From positions 6,919,560 to 6,983,559 of the forward strand of contig NZ_CP020042.1 of the NCBI RefSeq assembly GCF_002028425.1: DNA of 64,000 nt, given 5' to 3'. Of this stretch, positions 58,924 to 64,000 are shown piece by piece. The notes under the pieces are model-generated. The model was given only the letters and a program-made list of their open reading frames with translations. It was not told where the DNA came from and did not search any database. This stretch comes from Streptomyces katrae (GTDB taxonomy: Bacteria; Actinomycetota; Actinomycetes; Streptomycetales; Streptomycetaceae). The translations under genes were made by a program, and so were the position numbers. Position 1 is the stretch's first letter, and each line of letters opens with the position of its first letter.

Positions 58924-61634
58924 GCCGCACCTCCGATCAGGGTCAGGAAGGCGTCCTCCAGCCGGCGGTGCGGCCCCACCGCCGTCACCGGCAGCTCCAG
59001 CCGTACGAGTTCGGCGATCAGGGCGGCGGGCGTCGCACCGTCGAGCCGTACGAGGAGCCCCTCGTCGGCGGGCACCACGGAGGCGACGCCCTCCAGCGCC
59101 GCGACCTTGCCCACGGCCGCCTCGTCCACCGGTCCACCGAGCGCGACCAGCAGGGTGTCCCCGCCGCCGGTGATCTCGGCGACCGGACCGGCCTGCACCA
59201 GCCGCCCGCGGTCCATGACCACCAGATGGGTGCAGGACTGCTCCACCTCCGACAGCAGGTGGCTGGAGACGATGACCGTCCGCCCGCCCGCGGCGTAGCG
59301 GATCATCACGTCGCGCATCTCCCGGATCTGCGGCGGGTCCAGACCGTTCGTCGGCTCGTCCAGGATCAGCAGGTCCGGCAGCCCCAGCATCGCCTGGGCG
59401 ATCGCGAGCCGCTGGCGCATGCCCTGCGAGTACGTGCGCACCGCGCGCTCCAGGGCGTCGCCGAGGCCGGCGATCTCCAGGGCCTCGGCCAGGTGAGCGT
59501 CCTCGGCGGGGCGGCCGGTGGCCTGCCAGTACAGCTCCAGGTTGGCCCGGCCGCTCAGGTGCGGCAGGAACCCGGCGCCCTCCACGAACGCGCCGACCCG
59601 CGACAGCACCGGCGCCCCGGGGCGGATCGCGTGCCCGAACACCCGGATCTCCCCGGCGTCCGGCGTGATCAGGCCCATCAGCATCCGCAGCGTGGTGGTC
59701 TTCCCGGCCCCGTTGGGCCCCAGCAGACCCAGCACCTGGCCCCGCTCCACCCGGAAGGACAGGTCCCGCACGGCGTACCGGTCCTGGGACTTCGCGTAGC
59801 GCTTCGTCAGACCGGTGATGTCGAGCGGTACGCCGGCCAGTTCCGGTTCCGGCGCCGCCGCACCGGCCCGGCTCCCGCCGGTGCGGCGGATCCCGAGCAG
59901 CGCGGCGGCCAGCGCCACCGCGCCCAGCGGCAGCCACCAGATCCAGCCGGGCAGACCGGCGGTGGCGGTCCGCACTCCGGCGGCGACGGGCACCTGGAGC
60001 GGTTCGTGCACCGAGACGGTGTACGAGGCGGGCTCTGCCGGGGACGCGTAGCCCAGGTCGGTGGCCGCGACCACCAGCCGCAGCCGGTGCCCGGCCTGGA
60101 AGGCGTGGTCGACGGCGGGCAGCCGCAGCTGCACGCTGCGGCCCTGCCCGGCGTCCGTCACCCGGACGGGGGCCACCAGCTGGCTCGGCAGCACCTGCTG
60201 GCGCCCGTCGGGCCCCACGTCGTACAGCTTGCCGAACAGCACGGCCGAACCGTCCGCAGCCGTCGACCTCAGGTTCAGGGTGATGGTCGGGGTGCCGGTG
60301 ACCCGGACCTCCTCGGCCAGCGGCTCCGACTCGAAACGGGCGTTCTGCCCGGGGAAGTCCAGGGAGAACCCGGTCCCGAGGGAGGCCAGCTGCCCGCCGA
60401 TCCCGGGCAGCGCCGACAGCGCCGGCGGGGCCCCGCCCGCCGGGTTCTGGAAGGTCTGCTCGGGCCCGGCAAGGTGATACGGCCGTGGCTCCGGTACCAA
60501 CCCGGGATAGCGGTCGCCGCTCGCGCCGCGCACCATGATCCGCCCGTCGGTGGAGTCGACGCCGCCGGTGCGCGAGACACGGAAGGCCGGGCCGGTGTCC
60601 GCGCCCGCGTCATCCTTGAGATAGCGGTCGAACCAGGCCTCCACCCGGGACTCGACCCGGCCGGACTCGCCCATGCCGCCGTCGTGCCCGCCGGCCGCCC
60701 AGTCCACGGCCACCGGCGCGCCGTTCGCGGAGATGGCCCTGGCCATGGCGTCGGCCTGGTCCAGCGGGAACAGGGAGTCGTCCTGCCCCTGCACGATCAG
60801 CGCCGGAACCCTGATCCGGTCGCCCACGGCCGAGGGGCTGCGCCGCTCCAGCAGGGCGCGCGCCTCGGCGTCGGGCTTCCCCACCACCGCGACCCGCTCG
60901 TACATGGCGCACAGCTGCGGCTCGAACCGTCCGCAGCCCGGGGCCGCCGGGGGTCCCGCCGCGACTGCCGGGCCGCCGGCCTGCTGGAGGCCGTCAGCCG
61001 CACCGCTGGTGAAGAAGATCCCGGCCCAGAGCTTCTTGAACACGCCCTGCGGGAACAGGGCGTCCGCGAGGTTCCAGTACGTGATCTGCGGGGCGATCGC
61101 GTCCACCCGCCGGTCGTACCCGGCGGCCAGCAGCGCCACGGCCCCGCCGTAGGAGGCGCCGGCCACGCCCACGCGCGGGTCGCCGGCCGCGTCCAGCCGG
61201 ACCTCGGGCCGGCGGGCCAGCCAGTCGACGAGCGCCGAGACGTCCTTGACCTCGTGCTCGGGGTCGTTCAGCCCGATCTTCCCGCCGGAGCGGCCGAAAC
61301 CGCGCGCCGACCAGGTCATGACCGCGTACCCGTCGCGGGCCAGGCGTTCGGCCTGGGCGCGGACGTCGTCCTTGCTGCCGCCGAAGCCGTGGCCCAGGAG
61401 GACGGCCGGACGGCGTTGCGTGGTGTCGCCGGCCGTGAAGAAGGAGGTGTCGATGCCGGTGGGACCGCCTGCGTCCGTACCGGGCATCCGCAGGACCTGG
61501 TCCTGGCGGTGCACGGCCGGCCCTTCCCCGGAAGCGGCCGCGGCCGTCCAGGTGCCGGCGCCCGCGAGCACCGCGAGGGCGGCGGCACCGGCGAGCAGGC
61601 GGTCCCGGGGCCGCCGGGGGAGTCGGAGCTTCAT
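58920..61634 (-). CDS. fusion of a secreted X-Pro dipeptidyl-peptidase (S15)-like hydrolase with an ABC transporter ATPase
   Basis: A 904-aa single polypeptide. N-terminal TM or signal (about 11-30), then an extracytoplasmic alpha/beta hydrolase with nucleophile Ser161 (VAGASYGG), acid in VQGQDDSLFP, His in AGGHDGG and an XPP-type C-terminal beta domain (PTITLNLRSTAADGS). A TM helix lies at about 563-582. From about residue 602 there is a complete cytosolic ABC ATPase: Walker A GPNGAGKTT (639-647), signature YSQGMRQ (735-741), Walker B LLILDEP (755-761) and H-loop His792. The hydrolase would act outside the cell while its ATPase powers the adjacent permease. The role (export and processing of a peptide or ester) is inferred. 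Confidence 0.87.
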   Translation of the reverse strand: MKLRLPRRPRDRLLAGAAALAVLAGAGTWTAAAASGEGPAVHRQDQVLRMPGTDAGGPTGIDTSFFTAGDTTQRRPAVLLGHGFGGSKDDVRAQAERLARDGYAVMTWSARGFGRSGGKIGLNDPEHEVKDVSALVDWLARRPEVRLDAAGDPRVGVAGASYGGAVALLAAGYDRRVDAIAPQITYWNLADALFPQGVFKKLWAGIFFTSGAADGLQQAGGPAVAAGPPAAPGCGRFEPQLCAMYERVAVVGKPDAEARALLERRSPSAVGDRIRVPALIVQGQDDSLFPLDQADAMARAISANGAPVAVDWAAGGHDGGMGESGRVESRVEAWFDRYLKDDAGADTGPAFRVSRTGGVDSTDGRIMVRGASGDRYPGLVPEPRPYHLAGPEQTFQNPAGGAPPALSALPGIGGQLASLGTGFSLDFPGQNARFESEPLAEEVRVTGTPTITLNLRSTAADGSAVLFGKLYDVGPDGRQQVLPSQLVAPVRVTDAGQGRSVQLRLPAVDHAFQAGHRLRLVVAATDLGYASPAEPASYTVSVHEPLQVPVAAGVRTATAGLPGWIWWLPLGAVALAAALLGIRRTGGSRAGAAAPEPELAGVPLDITGLTKRYAKSQDRYAVRDLSFRVERGQVLGLLGPNGAGKTTTLRMLMGLITPDAGEIRVFGHAIRPGAPVLSRVGAFVEGAGFLPHLSGRANLELYWQATGRPAEDAHLAEALEIAGLGDALERAVRTYSQGMRQRLAIAQAMLGLPDLLILDEPTNGLDPPQIREMRDVMIRYAAGGRTVIVSSHLLSEVEQSCTHLVVMDRGRLVQAGPVAEITGGGDTLLVALGGPVDEAAVGKVAALEGVASVVPADEGLLVRLDGATPAALIAELVRLELPVTAVGPHRRLEDAFLTLIGGAA

Positions 61635-61784
61635 AGGGGAACCCTAAGGGCCGTGATCTCCTTCCCCGAGCTCCCTCAGGGGGAGCCCCGCCCCTTCTCC
61701 AGGAGTACCCGCGCGGCCCCGCGTACCGCACCCGCGGTAGGCGCCGGGCTGCGGGGCGGCCCCGGCGGCGGCAGGATGGGGCGC

Positions 61785-63317
61785 ATGCTGCTGGCCGAGG
61801 TCGCGCGCGTGTCCCGGGAGGTCGCCGAGACCTCCGCCCGGTCGCGCAAGACCGCCCTGCTCGCGGAGCTCTTCGCGGCCGCGCCCGCCGACGAGGCCGG
61901 CCTGGTCATCGCCTACCTCTCCGGCCGCCTGCCGCAGGGCCGCCCGGGCATCGGCTGGCGCACCCTGGCCGAGGACACCGGGCCGGCGGCGGAGCCCACC
62001 TTGACCGTACGGGCCGTCGACGCGGCCGTGGCCGAGCTGGCCGCCGTCTCCGGCCCGGGGGCGCAGGCCGAGCGCCGCCGGATCGTGGCCGCCCTGCTGG
62101 GCGCCGCCACCGCGCCCGAGCAACGGTTCCTGCGCAGCCTGCTCTCCGGGGAGGTGCGCCAGGGCGCGCTGGACGCGGTGGCCCTGGAGGGGGTCGCGGC
62201 CGCCGCCGGGGTGCCGGCGGCCGACCTGCGCAGGGCGGTGATGCTGGACGGCTCGCTGCCCCGGGTGGCGGCCGCGGTACTGGCCGAAGGGGCCGCGGCG
62301 CTGAGCGGGGTGGCCCTGCGCATCGGGCAGCCCGTCCAGCCGATGCTGGCCGGGACCGCCCGCTCGCTGGAGGACGCCCTGCGCGCGCTCGGGCCGTGCG
62401 CGGTGGAGGAGAAGCTCGACGGGATCCGGGTCCAGGTCCACCGGGAGGGCGGGGAGGTCCACGTCTACACCCGCTCCCTGGACGAGATCACCGCCCGGCT
62501 GCCCGAGGTCGTCGAGCTCGCCCTGAGCCTGCCCGGGGAGCGGTTCATCCTGGACGGGGAGGTCATCGGGCACGACGCCGCCGGGCGGCCGGTCCCGTTC
62601 CAGGAGATCGCGAGCCGCGTCGGCTCCCGCGTGGACGTGGACGCCGCACGGCGGACCCTCCCCGTCGGCGCGTTCTTCTTCGACGTGCTGGCCCTCGGCG
62701 AACGGGTCCTGCTGGACCTGCCGGTCCGTGACCGGTACGCCGCCCTGGCCGGCCTCGTCCCGCAGGCCGCGCGGGTCCGCCGGCTGGTGGTGGAGGACCC
62801 GGCCGCCCAGGAGGAGCGGGCCCGGGAGTTCCTGGCCGAGACCCTGGGCCGGGGGCACGAAGGGGTCATGGCCAAGGGTCTCGGCTCCCCGTACGCGGCG
62901 GGCCGGCGCGGCAAACAGTGGCTGAAGGTCAAACCCGTGCACACCCTCGACCTGGTGGTGCTCGCCGCCGAATGGGGCCACGGCCGCCGCACCGGCCTGC
63001 TGTCGAACCTGCACCTGGGCGCCCGCGCCGCCGACGGGAGCTTCGCCATGCTCGGCAAGACGTTCAAGGGCCTCACCGACGAGATGCTGCGCTGGCAGAC
63101 CGAGCGGCTGCGCGAGCTCGCCGTGGAGGACGACGGGTTCACCGTCCGGGTCAGGCCGGAGCTGGTCGTGGAGATCGCCTACGACGGCCTCCAGCGCTCC
63201 CCGCGCTACCCGGCCGGGGTGGCCCTGCGCTTCGCCCGGGTCCTGAGGCACCGCCCCGACAAGGCGCCGGGGGAGGCCGACACGGTGGAGACGGTGCTGG
63301 AGCAGCGCCGCGGCTGA
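61785..63317 (+). CDS. ATP-dependent DNA ligase
   Basis: A 510-aa ligase of the LigB type. The N-terminal helical DNA-binding domain (1-185) is followed by the nucleotidyl-transferase domain with catalytic Lys210 in EEKLDGIRVQ, then FILDGEVIG, AFFFDVLAL, HEGVMAKGLGSPY and WLKVKP (motif V). An OB-fold ends the protein. It joins nicks in double-stranded DNA with ATP. It supplements the NAD-dependent LigA of bacteria and is typical of actinobacteria. ATG at 61785 matches the family start (MLLAEVARVSREV); an ATG at 61776 is an alternative. Confidence 0.92.
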   Translation: MLLAEVARVSREVAETSARSRKTALLAELFAAAPADEAGLVIAYLSGRLPQGRPGIGWRTLAEDTGPAAEPTLTVRAVDAAVAELAAVSGPGAQAERRRIVAALLGAATAPEQRFLRSLLSGEVRQGALDAVALEGVAAAAGVPAADLRRAVMLDGSLPRVAAAVLAEGAAALSGVALRIGQPVQPMLAGTARSLEDALRALGPCAVEEKLDGIRVQVHREGGEVHVYTRSLDEITARLPEVVELALSLPGERFILDGEVIGHDAAGRPVPFQEIASRVGSRVDVDAARRTLPVGAFFFDVLALGERVLLDLPVRDRYAALAGLVPQAARVRRLVVEDPAAQEERAREFLAETLGRGHEGVMAKGLGSPYAAGRRGKQWLKVKPVHTLDLVVLAAEWGHGRRTGLLSNLHLGARAADGSFAMLGKTFKGLTDEMLRWQTERLRELAVEDDGFTVRVRPELVVEIAYDGLQRSPRYPAGVALRFARVLRHRPDKAPGEADTVETVLEQRRG

Positions 63318-63334
63318 CCTGGGGACGGGGGAAT

Positions 63335-63370
63335 TTGCCTCAGAGGCAAGGAAGATTGCCAGCGGGGCAA
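63335..63370. promoter_or_regulatory. two TTGCC-N5-GGCAA operators
   Basis: TTGCC-TCAGA-GGCAA (63335-63349) and TTGCC-AGCGG-GGCAA (63356-63370) are two 15-bp palindromes with 21 bp between centres, two helical turns. They lie 21-56 bp before the start of the XRE-cupin gene, as expected for autoregulation. Confidence 0.7.
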
Positions 63371-63390
63371 GATTCTGGCTCAATCGGGAC

Positions 63391-64000
63391 ATGACCCCCC
63401 GTCCCGAGGACCCCCCGGACACCGAGGCCCCACAGGCCCCCGGCGGCGCCGAAGAGCTGCCCGCCGTGGCCCCGCAGCTGCGCGAACTGCGCCGGCGCGC
63501 CGGGCTCACCCTGGAGGCGGCCGCAGCCAGGGCCCGGCTGTCGCCCGCGCACCTGTCGCGGCTGGAGACCGGTCGGCGCCAGCCCTCGCTGCCGCTGCTG
63601 CTCGGACTCGCCCGCACCTACGGTACGACCGTCTCCGAACTGCTCGGCGAGACCCAGGGAGTCGCCGATCCCATCGTACGGGCCGGCGGTCCCGGGGCCC
63701 GCGAGGCCGACGGGTGGACGTACTGGCAGGCCGGGGGCTCCGGGCGGGGCATGCAGGCGCTGCGCGTGCACGTCCCTCCGGGACGCAGCCAGGGCGAGCT
63801 GGTGCGCGTCCATCCCGGAGAGGAGTGGCTGTACGTGCTCGGCGGGCGGCTGCGGCTGCACCTGGGGGAGGCCGAGCACCTGCTGGAGCCGGGGGACAGC
63901 GCCCACTTCGACTCGCTGACCCCGCACCGGATCGGCGCGGCCGGTCCCGGCGGGGCGGAGCTGCTGTTCGTCCACACGCTGTTGCAGAGCAGCCTCGCCG
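63391..64000 (+). CDS. XRE family transcriptional regulator with C-terminal cupin domain (partial at window end)
   Basis: The gene runs off the window after 203 codons. It starts MTPRPEDPPD at an ATG, with an XRE HTH (LRELRRRAGLTLEAAAARAR, LSPAHLSRLETGRRQPS) in residues 30-70. A cupin sensor follows (VHVPPGRSQGELVRVHPGEEWLYVLGGRLRLHLGEAEHLLEPGDSAHFDSLTPHRI), carrying the two cupin motifs with possible metal ligands. Such regulators sense amino acids, polyamines or other small molecules. Two palindromes precede the start. The 3' end is missing, so the stop codon is not known. Confidence 0.88.
   Translation, partial: MTPRPEDPPDTEAPQAPGGAEELPAVAPQLRELRRRAGLTLEAAAARARLSPAHLSRLETGRRQPSLPLLLGLARTYGTTVSELLGETQGVADPIVRAGGPGAREADGWTYWQAGGSGRGMQALRVHVPPGRSQGELVRVHPGEEWLYVLGGRLRLHLGEAEHLLEPGDSAHFDSLTPHRIGAAGPGGAELLFVHTLLQSSLA

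Noticed and set aside
58782..61784. Upstream extension of the DNA ligase frame by about 1000 codons
   Set aside because: The extension is a shadow of the hydrolase-ABC fusion gene on the other strand and has no homology.

Overview
The window looks like chromosomal DNA from a Streptomyces or a very close relative. GC content is very high, with strong third-position G/C. GTG and TTG starts are common, and genes are often coupled by ATGA, GTGA or TGATG overlaps. Marker genes include a short chaplin, two MelC1-MelC2 tyrosinase pairs, a Tat-exported cholesterol oxidase and many Tat or Sec secreted enzymes. I saw no rRNA, tRNA, CRISPR array, phage module or transposase gene.

Layout. 0-6.7 kb: lipid oxidation genes (the tail of an enoyl-CoA hydratase, a 2,4-dienoyl-CoA reductase-like SDR, a quinone oxidoreductase and two acyl-CoA dehydrogenases in one overlapping operon), interrupted by a 164-bp MITE-like element whose ends carry the stop codons of both flanking genes. 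6.7-12 kb: tyrosinase operon 1, a chaplin, a small secreted protein and two esterases. 12-19.4 kb: a secreted phosphoesterase, two MFS transporters, a TolB-like protein, a GNAT enzyme, an alpha/beta hydrolase and an FhuF-like iron-sulfur protein. 19.4-25.4 kb: a subtilase, and a DctA-type dicarboxylate carrier divergent from a DcuS/DcuR-like two-component system. 25.4-28.3 kb: tyrosinase operon 2 divergent from a glutamate decarboxylase, separated by a motif-rich intergenic region. 28.3-32.5 kb: a DEAD/DEAH helicase with helicase-associated repeats, and an ECF sigma factor fused to a membrane-tethered CAP domain. 32.7-37.5 kb: KDPG aldolase plus a PfkB sugar kinase, a serpin, and a DapB-like/AhpD-like pair. 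37.5-41.5 kb: cholesterol oxidase with a KstR-like site, a secreted protein, a remnant of a siderophore ABC ATPase, a SRPBCC/MarR operon with tandem operators and a VOC protein.

41.6-52 kb is the most distinctive block, a probable LacI-controlled polysaccharide or uronate locus. A five-gene minus-strand series (Gfo/Idh oxidoreductase, DUF993 aldolase-like, TIM-barrel isomerase, PL8 polysaccharide lyase, N,N-dimethylformamidase-like lipoprotein) faces a LacI regulator and a second isomerase across two identical 18-bp operators. The lyase has its catalytic Asn/His/Tyr, but its Tat signal peptide lies in another frame, so the locus is frameshifted or misassembled there. No sugar transporter is present. 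The KDPG aldolase/kinase pair 10 kb away could finish uronate breakdown (inference).

52-64 kb: two methyltransferases, a hypothetical protein, a MurG-like glycosyltransferase outside any visible division cluster, an aldo/keto reductase overlapping a D-2-hydroxyacid dehydrogenase, a 64-bp inverted-repeat element, an ABC permease with a secreted-hydrolase/ABC-ATPase fusion protein, an ATP-dependent DNA ligase, and the start of an XRE-cupin regulator behind two TTGCC-N5-GGCAA operators. The most unusual items are the sigma-CAP fusion, the hydrolase-ABC fusion, the PL8/LacI locus, the stop-codon-supplying MITE and the orphan MurG.
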